Assembly: GCA_017450065.1 (NCBI GenBank)
Contig: JAFSYI010000054.1
Coordinates: 23,368-87,367 of the forward strand
DNA from: Lachnospiraceae bacterium
GTDB taxonomy: Bacteria > Bacillota > Clostridia > Lachnospirales > Lachnospiraceae
Reading direction: 5' to 3'
Length of the DNA: 64,000 bases
A model generated the notes under the pieces. The model saw only the letters and a list, made by a program, of their open reading frames with translations. It was not told the DNA's origin and searched no databases. Positions 53,257-61,615 of this stretch are shown piece by piece (the stretch's first letter is position 1; each line of letters starts with the position of its first letter). The position numbers and the translations under genes are program-made.

Positions 53257-53335
53257 CTCTCTCTGCTAAAGGAAAACATCTTTAAAATGAAAATTCAGCG
53301 GACCGGCATTACTTCCAGCCCACTGAATCAGTTTA

Positions 53336-53576
53336 TCAAACCAAAAAAATATCGTCAACCGTAAAATCACAGCTTGGACAGAAATCAAAGTCTTCTTCCG
53401 TAGTAAATCCACAGTTTTTGCAACGTTTAACGGTATATCCCCGATCTAAGACCTTTGTGAGATAATCCTGCCGGATTTTTACATCTTCTCCACGTGTTAT
53501 CCTCTTCCCGATTTCCGGATCCAACTCATATACCGCATTACAGCAGGTAGACTGCGCATAGTAATGCTTATTTCAT
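53336..53576 (-). pseudogene. small zinc-ribbon protein, broken next to its start
   Basis: The frame from about 53572 reads NKHYYAQSTCCNAVYELDPE, then YTVKRCKNCGF and FCPSCDF, so a two-CxxC zinc ribbon is clear. The only ATG (53576) is followed by AAATAA; removing one A would give MNKHYYAQ and join it to the frame. Alternatively it starts at the TTG at 53524 (62 residues). No strong ribosome site is seen. Family not recognised. Confidence 0.5.
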
Positions 53577-53598
53577 TTAAAGCAGCCAAAAATATGTC

Positions 53599-53721
53599 TT
53601 AATGCCTGTGTCCTTCCTCTTTTGTGGCTATAAGATCTGCTTCATCCTCCGGGGTGATGCAAGTCTTATATGCTACGCCCCCGAACACATCATCACATTT
53701 AAGGTCGTATATACATATCAT
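53599..53721 (-). CDS. small protein of 40 residues, unknown
   Basis: The frame starts MICIYDLKCDDVFGGVAYK and ends TKEEGHRH. Composition looks coding, but there is no ribosome site. It lies between the toxin-antitoxin terminator and the broken zinc-ribbon gene and may itself be a remnant. Confidence 0.35.
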   Translation of the reverse strand: MICIYDLKCDDVFGGVAYKTCITPEDEADLIATKEEGHRH

Positions 53722-53767
53722 CTTATCATAGGAAATATATAGAGTGTAGATATGTGTAAATAATACA

Positions 53768-53792
53768 CCCCACCGTCCTATGACAGCGGGGG
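53768..53792 (-). terminator. terminator of the toxin-antitoxin pair
   Basis: CCCC-GCTGTC pairs with GACGGTGGGG (one bulge, two G-T pairs) around a four-base loop; TGTATTATTT follows on the minus strand. Confidence 0.55.
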
Positions 53793-53805
53793 AAATATCA
53801 AATAA

Positions 53806-54132
53806 CTATACTCGATCCAAGGCTATATCATATACTTCATTATCACTCCTTATCCCTATAATTATTATATTCATATTTTCGGAATCAGGTGGCACCAATT
53901 TATAGATAATGCGTATGCCATAATCACGAAGTTTAATCTTACAGCATCCGGATAGTTTCCCAGCCAAGGGTTTACCATAACCGTCGGGCCTGGGTTTGGG
54001 ATTAGATGCTACTTTTTTTATTGCTTTGAAAACCACAAGACGTTGTGTATTATCCAAAGCAGCAAAATCATTATCAGCGTCGTGTGTAAATGACACATTT
54101 TCAGGCCACTTGAATTTATTCGATTTCGGCAT
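53806..54132 (-). CDS. RelE/ParE-type toxin
   Basis: A 108-residue protein with the RelE-fold pattern: an N-terminal helix (ALDNTQRLVVFKAIKKV), PDGYGKPLAGKLSGCCKIKLRDYGIRIIYKLV and a C-terminal strand. It should be a ribosome-dependent mRNA interferase or gyrase poison. Its start lies inside the antitoxin gene (17-bp overlap), the usual type II layout. Confidence 0.8.
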   Translation of the reverse strand: MPKSNKFKWPENVSFTHDADNDFAALDNTQRLVVFKAIKKVASNPKPRPDGYGKPLAGKLSGCCKIKLRDYGIRIIYKLVPPDSENMNIIIIGIRSDNEVYDIALDRV

Positions 54133-54436
54133 CAGGAATATTCTCCAAATCTTTTTCGCTTATGTTATATTTTCCGGCCATCTCATCCATGGATAATAAC
54201 TGTTCATCACTATGAGAAAGCCTCTCTTCTGCCCACTTTGAATCATAATAATCCTCTATTTCATCAATGAGCTTGTCATAAGCCTCCGGAGAGATAAGTA
54301 TGCATTTTACCTGATTATTCTTTACTACATATCGAAATCCGTCACGACTGACCTCATCGAATATCTTATTTGCCTCGCCTTTATTAAAACGTGTTATTGG
54401 TACGATATGTTCATTTATGTGATGCATTGCAATCAT
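54116..54436 (-). CDS. Phd/YefM-type antitoxin
   Basis: A 106-residue protein. The N-terminus has the Phd pattern (ITRFNKGEANKIFDEVSRDG then VVKNNQVKCILISPEAYDKL) and should bind operator DNA; the C-terminal helices should mask the toxin. GGAGGTG precedes the ATG. It is the first gene of the pair. Confidence 0.82.
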   Translation of the reverse strand: MIAMHHINEHIVPITRFNKGEANKIFDEVSRDGFRYVVKNNQVKCILISPEAYDKLIDEIEDYYDSKWAEERLSHSDEQLLSMDEMAGKYNISEKDLENIPDAEIE

Positions 54437-54627
54437 CCTAACACCTCCAGCAAATAAATAGTTGTATTTATCAGTATTATTATAGATATATTTGTCGAGA
54501 TTGTCAATCTGAAACGTATAATTTACTTCTCTTCTTCTATCTTAATATTCAAAAGAAAAACAAGCTCTTTCACACTGTTTTCTTTGGGGTTCCCTGTGCT
54601 CTCATGTAACCTTATTGCTACCCCTCA

Positions 54628-54875
54628 TTACAGTACATCAAAAGCCGCCAAAATCATTTCCCCGAATGCCTTTTCCCGGTTCAGGACTGTTTTTTATTTA
54701 AGGCATTCTTAAATTGTCTTGTTTTTCTTTTCTCTTCAACCTTTACACTCAATTTGTTCTCAATTATAACCTCCGTTAATAAATTATTTTCTTCTGTCAG
54801 TTTATCCAGAGCATCACTGTATTTCTGTAAGATTTCCGCAAAACTGATAAAAATAACAAAGAAAACGCTGTCACT
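54628..54875 (-). pseudogene. remnant of a coiled-coil protein gene
   Basis: From 54875 to 54681 an open frame with no start codon reads FAEILQKYSDALDKLTEENN and on to a Lys-rich end and a TGA. A shift of one base at an A-run continues as LNREKAFGEMILAAFDVL to TAA at 54628. This looks like the 3' end of a decayed gene. Family not recognised. The rest of the gap 54437-54955 shows no gene. Confidence 0.35.
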
Positions 54876-54955
54876 TTATGCGAAAGCGCTTACTTTGTGG
54901 TAAGAAATTTTTTCAAAAGCTGTATTTAATGGCAAGAAAAATCCCAGTCTTTGTA

Positions 54956-56710
54956 TTATCCGCTATATAATCCTGCAATACACGATTTTTTACAGAAGCA
55001 TATTCCATATGCTATAACTTCATCATAGCCTTCATTATGTAAACCATCCACATATTTCCTGTCCCTGATCTGATTGAACGCTTCCTGAAGCCCTGTCTTC
55101 ATCCCGGAAAATTCCTTGCAGGATTTGCACTCAAATATATATGCCGGAATACCCGGGCGGTTTGGATACAGTATTATATCCGGCCGTCCTATGCCCGACT
55201 CACGGTTAGACTTTACAGAATACCTGGGAATACCATACAAAATGCTCAGGAAAAAACCGTGATAGAACCCCTCAGCACTGTCAAAAGTACTTATGCATTG
55301 GTCCAACAGGTCCGATACATAGTTTGCAATTCTGTCCGTATCCCTGTTAAGAATCGCCTCATGCAGGGGTGTTATATCCGTTTTCTTCACTATATCATCA
55401 AACCATTTTCTTATATGATTGCTGTATATGCTCCTTATTTCCCTGTTTGGTATACACATGGTCACGTATATGTCATCATCCACCTGCCGTTCGGATATCT
55501 TCCGCATATACCCCGTAAAGAACAGGAAGTTCCACAGATTATCTTCTGACTCATGTATATCATCATAGGTGATATCATCATGTATCTTTTTTTCTATCGT
55601 TCCTCCAGATATAAGAGCATCAAGTTCTTCTCTTACACTCTCATCATTATTGTATACGAAATCCCTGATCACTGAATTGGAGGAAGTATTGGACCAGTAC
55701 GGCTTCGGGAACCTATGCCCCCCATTCACTACTCCGTCTACATAACTCGTTATACTCCATGGATTATAGATCTCGGTTTCCCCGAACAGATAACCGTCAT
55801 ACCAGTCTTTAGCCTCTTCAAACTTTTCAGCCAACCCGTAGACATTCAGCATTTCTTCTGTTTCAGTCTGTGTGAATCCAAAATCCTCGGCGAAATCATC
55901 ATCCTGAATTGAATTGATCTTTAGATTGTTAAGCCCGGTAAATATACTTTCCTTACTGATCCGCAGGCAACCGGTCACTACTGCCTGTTCAAGTGCATCA
56001 TTGGTCTTTAATGCAGACTCAAACAACGAACGGACAAATCCGACCATCTCCTCATAGAAACCTTTATGATAGGCATTCTCAAGCGGAACATCATACTCAT
56101 CAAGAAGGATCACAACGTTAGTGCCATGATGCTTTTTCAGGTATCCTGAAAGTATCTGAAGTGCAGCTGCATATTTACTTTGTTCTTTCCTCAGCTCTTC
56201 CCTTTCTTCCTCTTTACTGTCAAAGTGTAATGATTTTTCAGTCCACTCTGATCTTCCATTGAGCAATTGGTTAAAATTCTTTCTTTCTTCATCCGTCAGT
56301 TTATCAGAATTTGAGAGATAATCATGCCTGCCAAACTCTGATATGACAGAATCCCGCAGTTGAATAAATGATCCATAGAAATCAGGCTGTTTAGCAGACT
56401 TAAGAGAAAGCTTTACCACAGGATACTTTCCCATTCTTGACAGAATATCATCTCCGGCTTCCATTATCTTCTTTCCCCCGAAATACCTGCGGTTATCTAC
56501 AATATTACCATTATAGTCATATTCGCATTCAAAGAAAGTTCGCAACATAGACAGAGCCAGTGTCTTCCCAAATCGTCTCGGACGGGTAAAAAGCGTAACC
56601 TTTCCGCCTTTCTCAATAACATCCCTTATCAGCAATGTCTTATCAACATAATACATATCCTGATCTATGAATTCTTTATAGTTCTCATATCCTATTCCGA
56701 TCTTTTTCAT
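54956..56710 (-). CDS. AAA-ATPase-like / PD-(D/E)XK nuclease-like protein
   Basis: A 584-residue protein of the AAA-ATPase-like plus DUF1703 type. The ATPase part has RPRRFGKTLALSML (Walker A, with the family's RRFGKT) and VVILLDEYDVPLE (Walker B). The C-terminus has a PD-(D/E)XK core: GRPDIILYPNR, then AYIFECKSCK. These proteins occur in many copies in gut anaerobes; the biological role is not known, with defence or DNA processing suspected. GAGGAG precedes the ATG. It stands alone with AT-rich flanks. Confidence 0.88.
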   Translation of the reverse strand: MKKIGIGYENYKEFIDQDMYYVDKTLLIRDVIEKGGKVTLFTRPRRFGKTLALSMLRTFFECEYDYNGNIVDNRRYFGGKKIMEAGDDILSRMGKYPVVKLSLKSAKQPDFYGSFIQLRDSVISEFGRHDYLSNSDKLTDEERKNFNQLLNGRSEWTEKSLHFDSKEEEREELRKEQSKYAAALQILSGYLKKHHGTNVVILLDEYDVPLENAYHKGFYEEMVGFVRSLFESALKTNDALEQAVVTGCLRISKESIFTGLNNLKINSIQDDDFAEDFGFTQTETEEMLNVYGLAEKFEEAKDWYDGYLFGETEIYNPWSITSYVDGVVNGGHRFPKPYWSNTSSNSVIRDFVYNNDESVREELDALISGGTIEKKIHDDITYDDIHESEDNLWNFLFFTGYMRKISERQVDDDIYVTMCIPNREIRSIYSNHIRKWFDDIVKKTDITPLHEAILNRDTDRIANYVSDLLDQCISTFDSAEGFYHGFFLSILYGIPRYSVKSNRESGIGRPDIILYPNRPGIPAYIFECKSCKEFSGMKTGLQEAFNQIRDRKYVDGLHNEGYDEVIAYGICFCKKSCIAGLYSG

Positions 56711-57048
56711 GCTTTCTCCTCAAGAAAATTTTTACTTTATATTAATTTATTGCTGCTGTTAACTGTCATCTCACAGCAAATCAATTAATTTGTACATAAT
56801 ACATAAAAATTGTAACATAATTACGTTATAAAAAACACATCTCAAATCCACTTATTGAACACTTCTTTACAAGTAAGAGCTGTGTATTAAAGTGCGAACC
56901 TTGAAGGTACACCATTTTCCCATTCATCAAGATCGGTGTCTATGAGGAACAATTCTTACGATGATGTATCAGACAATTATAAAACAAAATATTTTTTCCT
57001 ATTATTATGACATTTCAATAATTATCTGATCCAGCAATACAGAATATT
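56711..57048. other. AT-rich intergenic region, no intact gene
   Basis: Upstream region of the AAA/nuclease gene. A possible extended -10 (TGTTACAAT) for it lies near 56810. On the minus strand at 56887-56955 a short frame reads ELFLIDTDLDEWENGVPSRF before TAA and has a stop just upstream; it may be the last codons of a lost gene. Confidence 0.3.
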
Positions 57049-57050
57049 AA

Positions 57051-57081
57051 AATGAGTCGGAATCAGACTTCCCGACTCATT
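57051..57081 (-). terminator. terminator of the GAF-GGDEF gene
   Basis: AATGAGTCGG pairs with CCGACTCATT around an 11-base loop; TTAATATTC follows on the minus strand. Confidence 0.75.
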
Positions 57082-57201
57082 TCATATCCATTATGCAAAA
57101 TCTTTTGTCAGATTATCAGACTATGTAACCATACGGATTATCAGCTCAAAACACTCCTCGCCACATGAATCAACATGCCGGTGCTCTTATAAATATTGTG
57201 G

Positions 57202-58611
57202 TTATCTCTTTCGTTCGGGGTGACGTTCATAGTACAGTCTCTTGTCCTCGTACATATTCTCATCGGCATGCCGTAACGCTGTTCTGACATTCCTGCTGTC
57301 CGGCTCGTGGCTGTATCCCAGTGCAAACGAAACACCAACATACTTTTCTTCAGCCGACCTGATAAGCCCGACCCTGTTACGGAGCTCCTCTTCTTCCATA
57401 CCTTCAACAATTATCGAGAATTCATCGCCTCCTGCCCTGAAGATGGTATTTTCGTCAAATACCTCTCTGAGCGCGTTGGCCGCATTACGCAGAAGATTAT
57501 CTCCGGCGACATGTCCGTCCCGGTCATTTACCGCTTTAAGTCCGTTCAGATCTGCGAATATCACTCCCACCGGATCCGGCAAGGTTTTCTCTCCGGCACA
57601 CAGACTGTCTACATAATTATTCATCTCGTTACGGTTCATCACTCCCGTCAGCATATCCCTGGAGCTTAATATCTTAAGCCTGTCTACAAGAAGGTAATTA
57701 CCCAGCTCAGAACCAAGGATAAAAGTCGTCAGCTCCAGTATTTCCTTAATATCCATCGCCTTTTCCGCATTAAAATTGAGCACCCATATATATCCGAGAA
57801 GATGCTCCTGTGATCTTAAAGGAAAAAGAACTATCGAGCGTGCACCCGCACCTGTAAACGAAGCATACCAGACAGGATTGCGTTCCTTTACAACCTCCAT
57901 ATCCTGATCGTCCTTGGCGATCAGGCAATTGCTTCCGGCTATCGTATCTTCCCACGAATCCGCAATATCATAGAAGCTGTCATCCAGATATGTTTCCATG
58001 GGAAGTAAGGGGGAGCCTTCCGCAAATGCTTCACACATAACACCGCATTTTCTTTCATAGGTATCCATGGTCAGGATACAGCAATGCTCTGCATCGCACA
58101 GTTCCCTGATATCCTCTATTACCTCCTGCATCGTACGCCTGAAATCTCCCGTTCCCCTCAGCTTGATACAGGTTTCGAGTACTGCCGACGCCTTTTCTCC
58201 GGATATATTGGACATTCTTTCGGAACTTGCCTCGAAATTGATCTCCATGATATACATACAGTGTTTTATATTTCCGATATCTGGTTCCACCGGAAGAAAA
58301 GTCATATTGAACCAGACCGGTATCCTGTCAGGATGAACATATGAATGAAGGCATTTCTTCTTCACTGCCGCACTGTAGCAGGCATCCTCAAAGTTAAGAT
58401 CCCTGGTAAGATAATCTGTGTATTCGGCATTGGGCGTAAATCTGTCGGTCAGCATCTCCGTACCCGGCGCAGGATGTTCAATAGAATCAATGTAAGCCTT
58501 ATTCCCTGTTACTATTCTGAATTTACCCTTCTTTCCGTCTCCGAGATCCTCCACCGAAACAATGCATGCCATGGCTCCTATTCCGTCAACCACCTTCTGA
58601 TAATGCTCCAT
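57202..58611 (-). CDS. PAS/GAF-GGDEF diguanylate cyclase
   Basis: A 469-residue soluble protein. A PAS-like N-terminus (1-140) is followed by a GAF-like domain (about 150-310, RELCDAEHCCILTMD and RSIVLFPLRSQEHLLGYI) and an intact GGDEF domain (FRAGGDEFSII, with DMLTGVMNRNEMNNY before). It should make cyclic di-GMP under control of a small ligand or redox signal; the Cys-rich spots are noteworthy but unproved. The start at 58611 has GGGAAG; the ATG at 58629 has its G-run too close. Confidence 0.87.
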   Translation of the reverse strand: MEHYQKVVDGIGAMACIVSVEDLGDGKKGKFRIVTGNKAYIDSIEHPAPGTEMLTDRFTPNAEYTDYLTRDLNFEDACYSAAVKKKCLHSYVHPDRIPVWFNMTFLPVEPDIGNIKHCMYIMEINFEASSERMSNISGEKASAVLETCIKLRGTGDFRRTMQEVIEDIRELCDAEHCCILTMDTYERKCGVMCEAFAEGSPLLPMETYLDDSFYDIADSWEDTIAGSNCLIAKDDQDMEVVKERNPVWYASFTGAGARSIVLFPLRSQEHLLGYIWVLNFNAEKAMDIKEILELTTFILGSELGNYLLVDRLKILSSRDMLTGVMNRNEMNNYVDSLCAGEKTLPDPVGVIFADLNGLKAVNDRDGHVAGDNLLRNAANALREVFDENTIFRAGGDEFSIIVEGMEEEELRNRVGLIRSAEEKYVGVSFALGYSHEPDSRNVRTALRHADENMYEDKRLYYERHPERKR

Positions 58612-58694
58612 ATCCACTTCCCATAACATCCCCTTTCAACGAAATACCATATATCTGACTGTTTGGAACAGGCTCAAAATACTCTGTATTTATT

Positions 58695-58725
58695 TATAGT
58701 GAACGACTTTAATCCTTTCACTATA
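58695..58725 (-). promoter_or_regulatory. 9-bp dyad abutting the -10 of the GAF-GGDEF promoter
   Basis: TATAGTGAA and TTCACTATA form a perfect inverted repeat with a 13-bp spacer. On the minus strand TATACT (58730-58725) is the likely -10, so the dyad covers the start of transcription. It is placed as a repressor site would be. Confidence 0.5.
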
Positions 58726-58769
58726 GTATATCATGATTAAAATACCAATACTATCTTTTTAAGTAAATT

Positions 58770-58798
58770 AAAAAGGTCCCTGATGCACCGGCCTTTTT
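58770..58798 (-). terminator. terminator of the metallophosphoesterase operon
   Basis: AAAAAGGTC pairs with GGCCTTTTT (one G-T pair) around an 11-base loop. Confidence 0.7.
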
Positions 58799-58853
58799 AT
58801 GGCACATTCAATCAATCCTGTCAGATGACCCATAGGTCAAAACACAGCTGACA

Positions 58854-59144
58854 TTATAAAAAATCTATGATATCATAGAAGATATAAACTGGTTCAAAAG
58901 TCAAGGACTTTTTTGGGACAGAAATAAGGCTTTGATTTTCCAGCGGATCACCCGCCATTATAACGGTACCTTCCTCAAAAAAGTCTTCAACAGGAATCCA
59001 GGTTCTATCTTGAGCTGCCTCTACAACATTTCGCCATAGTGAAATAGAGTTTAAACCAACAAAGCCGCTCTCCTGTGCATCATTCACTTCAATCAGAATC
59101 CACCTTCCATCAGCAGTCTTTGCCAGATCGATAGCCGGGAACAC
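58854..59144 (-). pseudogene. C-terminal fragment of an ATP-grasp protein
   Basis: About 96 residues starting FPAIDLAKTADGRWILIEVN, which is the metal-binding end of an ATP-grasp domain (DUF4343-like). The N-terminal two thirds are missing, and an in-frame TAA lies just upstream. The only start is a GTG without a ribosome site. It directly follows the DUF4116 gene (24 bp), so a deletion has probably fused two loci. Confidence 0.6.
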
Positions 59145-59168
59145 AGCTGATAAATTTCTTTAACCTCA

Positions 59169-60587
59169 TCAGTCTTCTTGATCATATAGTTTTTGAATGC
59201 GCTTGCTCATCTGATAGATTTTCCAGCTTTTCTCAGTTTCCAACAAAGCTTTTGCGACTTCATCATTATCTCGCAACCTCTTTGAATAGTCCCGAATACA
59301 TGCATGGCCTTCTCGTATATCAAGTAATGCGATATCTAAATTGTCACGTAATCTTGCACTCAAATTACAAACTGTGCTTTCCGGATAATAATCTTTCTGG
59401 TTTCTGATCGCAAAAGCAGCCATTTCAAAATCATCTTTTATTCTCTCGGATGCCCATTCAATGTTCCGTCCGTTTGCCTCCAGCGCAATCTTCACCAGTT
59501 CTTCATTGTCCCGGTATGGAATCATACACCGCATCTTTAATGTATCACCATATTTACTTGAAAGTGCCAGCCTTATATATTCATCCTTGTACCTTAATTC
59601 CTTATTTACATACCGGATTGCCTCTCCGTTATCATGTAATGCAGCTATAATCACGTCTTCATCAGCATTGAATCTCTTAAACCTTTTCAGCGAAATCCCC
59701 ATTGCTGATACTGCCAAGAGAACAGAATCTTTTTGATTGAACACAAATGCAGGCATCTCGAGAGCCATGCGCGGTGCCTGCTTTAATACAGCTTCCATTA
59801 GTTGTAGCCATCTTGTCCGTTCATCTGCAGCCATTTTTCTGCTACATAGAATTGCCACATCATATGGAATAATATCCCAGTTCTTTGCATTATACGCATC
59901 AACAAATTCCTTAAATACCCGATATTGAATTTCAGTTAGCTGATATTTCGAAGCTAGCTTTTTGAACCGCTTCACATCAAGTACAATAGATCTTACTTTC
60001 TTTTTTGCCTTCTTAGCAGCCTCGTACTTATCAGGTTCATCTGCATACTTCTCTAAAATAGAATCCGGATAATCTCCCATAAGAGCTTTATATAACCTGC
60101 GCAAATGTGAAAAAGTAAAATCATCATATATGCTTCTGTAAAATGGATTCTCGTAATCAAAAGAATCAATAACCATCGAAGCTATTCTTAGCGTTATTTC
60201 AGATGACAAATTGTCAGGATGCCCTTCCTCAAAATCTAATTTCTGACCATGAATATACTTATTCCTGATACCCAAGCCCATTCCAAAGTGATGTCCAGTA
60301 GAGTCAGGATGATCAAAAATATAAGCTTTATCCTCATCACTAAGCCCGTCGTATACTTCCTTCGCTACAGAATATACAAATTCGTCACGTTTACGGTTTT
60401 TCTCCTTCACCTTTGCATAATAGTTTTCTATTGCCTGAATCAGCTCCTCAGATGGATTTTTTGAGATCGTATACTTCACAAGCCAATCATATTCTTTAGT
60501 CACATCGAAATATTCCGGAAAATTATCATAAATAGCTTTCGTATCTTCATTTTCATAGAAAACATTACCTACTTGAATTTTTTTCAT
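59169..60587 (-). CDS. DUF4116-type repeat protein, unknown
   Basis: A 472-residue protein. The N-terminal 300 residues are helical, charged and not recognised. The C-terminal part has repeated helices of about 22-25 residues (LVKIALEANGRNIEWASERI, MAAFAIRNQKDY, IALLDIREGHACIRDYSKRL) that match DUF4116 repeats. Such repeats form binding surfaces; no catalytic motif is visible. AGAGGT sets the start at 60587. It is the third gene of the operon headed by the metallophosphoesterase. Confidence 0.65.
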   Translation of the reverse strand: MKKIQVGNVFYENEDTKAIYDNFPEYFDVTKEYDWLVKYTISKNPSEELIQAIENYYAKVKEKNRKRDEFVYSVAKEVYDGLSDEDKAYIFDHPDSTGHHFGMGLGIRNKYIHGQKLDFEEGHPDNLSSEITLRIASMVIDSFDYENPFYRSIYDDFTFSHLRRLYKALMGDYPDSILEKYADEPDKYEAAKKAKKKVRSIVLDVKRFKKLASKYQLTEIQYRVFKEFVDAYNAKNWDIIPYDVAILCSRKMAADERTRWLQLMEAVLKQAPRMALEMPAFVFNQKDSVLLAVSAMGISLKRFKRFNADEDVIIAALHDNGEAIRYVNKELRYKDEYIRLALSSKYGDTLKMRCMIPYRDNEELVKIALEANGRNIEWASERIKDDFEMAAFAIRNQKDYYPESTVCNLSARLRDNLDIALLDIREGHACIRDYSKRLRDNDEVAKALLETEKSWKIYQMSKRIQKLYDQED

Positions 60588-60626
60588 GATCTGTACCTCT
60601 TTCAAAAAAGATATACCTCTTCCAAA

Positions 60627-60797
60627 TCAAAAATCCGCCAATTCCCTGTCTCCGGCATCATCTGGCAACAAACAAATGAATCCCTTGCCATCATATGTAA
60701 AAAACAGCTTCGTAACCATTCCGTAATCTCTTACTGTTCCATGTATATCATACTTTTCGGAATATACTTCTACTTCTTCGAGTAACAACTTTGCCAT
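60627..60797 (-). CDS. small protein of 56 residues, unknown
   Basis: MAKLLLEEVEVYSEKYDIHG, then VRDYGMVTKLFFTYDGKGF and a short acidic end. It has a ribosome site (AGGTGAAG), good codon structure and sits 22 bp after the metallophosphoesterase and 39 bp before the DUF4116 gene. Its small beta-rich pattern could suit a partner or inhibitor. No family recognised. Confidence 0.65.
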   Translation of the reverse strand: MAKLLLEEVEVYSEKYDIHGTVRDYGMVTKLFFTYDGKGFICLLPDDAGDRELADF

Positions 60798-60819
60798 ATT
60801 CTTCACCTACCTTCTTGAA

Positions 60820-61371
60820 TCAGCTCTCCGATCTTCCTCCGATATTGTTCTTCTTAAATGCCTCGTTATTTCTAACAAGCTCATTAAACGATGCAGGTGC
60901 GTAGTTGTTGATCATACATCCAGCATTCAGCGCATGATCCTTCTTCTTCATAACCTCATACGCCTCGTCCTTACGGTTATGGATATGGCCATATATATGA
61001 TAGCTTTCATGGAAATAAGCGTTCCACTCAACTATTGGGAAATGGCAAAGGCTAATCTGATGCTCCCCGTCCTTGACATGTGGTCTAAGCTCATGCACCT
61101 TACCGCCATGCCACATCTTCACTGGGTATCCGTTCAACCTGTCGATATTCTCATGATTACCATCAATGAACAAAAGAGTGTAAGATCGCTCCTCAAACCA
61201 GTCAAGCCAGTGCTTTTCATGCTTGCTTTCCCATCCGACATCCCATACACCGCCGAAATCACCGCAGATCAGCACATAATCGTCCTTGGACATCTCCTTC
61301 TGTTCCGGGAAATTTTCCATATTAAATCTATGCTTAAACTCTCCGTGAGTATCTCCGGTAATGTAAATCAT
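60820..61371 (-). CDS. metallophosphoesterase
   Basis: A 183-residue calcineurin-like phosphoesterase with all core motifs: ITGDTHGE, ICGDFGG, FIDGNHEN and YGHIHN. A two-metal site should hydrolyse a phosphoester or nucleotide; the substrate is unknown. GGAGGA seven bases upstream sets the start at 61371. It heads the operon with the 56-residue protein and the DUF4116 protein, under a promoter that shares a dyad with the XRE gene's promoter. Confidence 0.88.
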   Translation of the reverse strand: MIYITGDTHGEFKHRFNMENFPEQKEMSKDDYVLICGDFGGVWDVGWESKHEKHWLDWFEERSYTLLFIDGNHENIDRLNGYPVKMWHGGKVHELRPHVKDGEHQISLCHFPIVEWNAYFHESYHIYGHIHNRKDEAYEVMKKKDHALNAGCMINNYAPASFNELVRNNEAFKKNNIGGRSES

Positions 61372-61391
61372 CAAAATTCCTCCACAATACA

Positions 61392-61437
61392 ATTTTATCT
61401 GCGGTTACGGGCTTTGTCATTCAACGTATGGTTGAAT
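61392..61437 (-). promoter_or_regulatory. metallophosphoesterase promoter with XRE-type dyad operator
   Basis: ATGACA (61420-61415), a 17-bp spacer and TAAAAT (61397-61392). The perfect dyad ATTCAAC-N5-GTTGAAT (61419-61437) overlaps the -35. The same arrangement occurs before the XRE gene. Confidence 0.7.
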
Positions 61438-61440
61438 AAG

Positions 61441-61468
61441 CAAAACTCCCAACATTTCAGTCGGGAGT
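61441..61468 (-). terminator. terminator of the XRE-ATPase operon
   Basis: On the minus strand ACTCCCGA pairs with TTGGGAGT and TTTTG follows. It lies seven bases after the stop codon of the 42-residue gene. Confidence 0.75.
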
Positions 61469-61474
61469 GATCTG

Positions 61475-61603
61475 TCAAAACTGATTTACGAATTGCTTGA
61501 ACTCTTCAAAATCTGCTTTCGTCATGACTGTATCGGAATAACAATAGTCCTTACATAATCTCTCCGTATCCTTAAATACTGTTACATTTTCATCTCTTCC
61601 CAT
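61475..61603 (-). CDS. small protein of 42 residues, like the N-terminus of PARG-type (TIGR02452) proteins
   Basis: MGRDENVTVFKDTERLCKDY resembles, from memory, the first residues of microbial poly(ADP-ribose) glycohydrolase-like proteins; the rest (TKADFEEFKQFVNQF) does not continue that family. AGGAG precedes the ATG, and it is 12 bp after the ATPase gene. It may be a gene cut short by deletion or a real small protein. Confidence 0.55.
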   Translation of the reverse strand: MGRDENVTVFKDTERLCKDYCYSDTVMTKADFEEFKQFVNQF

Positions 61604-61615
61604 AATTCATATCTC

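Noticed and set aside
53048-53335. M-box (Mg2+) riboswitch upstream of mgtE
   Set aside because: Looked for because mgtE is often controlled this way, but the conserved M-box sequence blocks are not seen; repeats and a leader frame occupy the space.
53119-53364. Plus-strand frame of 81 codons over the hairpin repeats
   Set aside because: It translates the palindromic repeats and then overlaps the zinc-ribbon remnant; no ribosome site near its first ATG. A short internal ATG (53287) is also unsupported.
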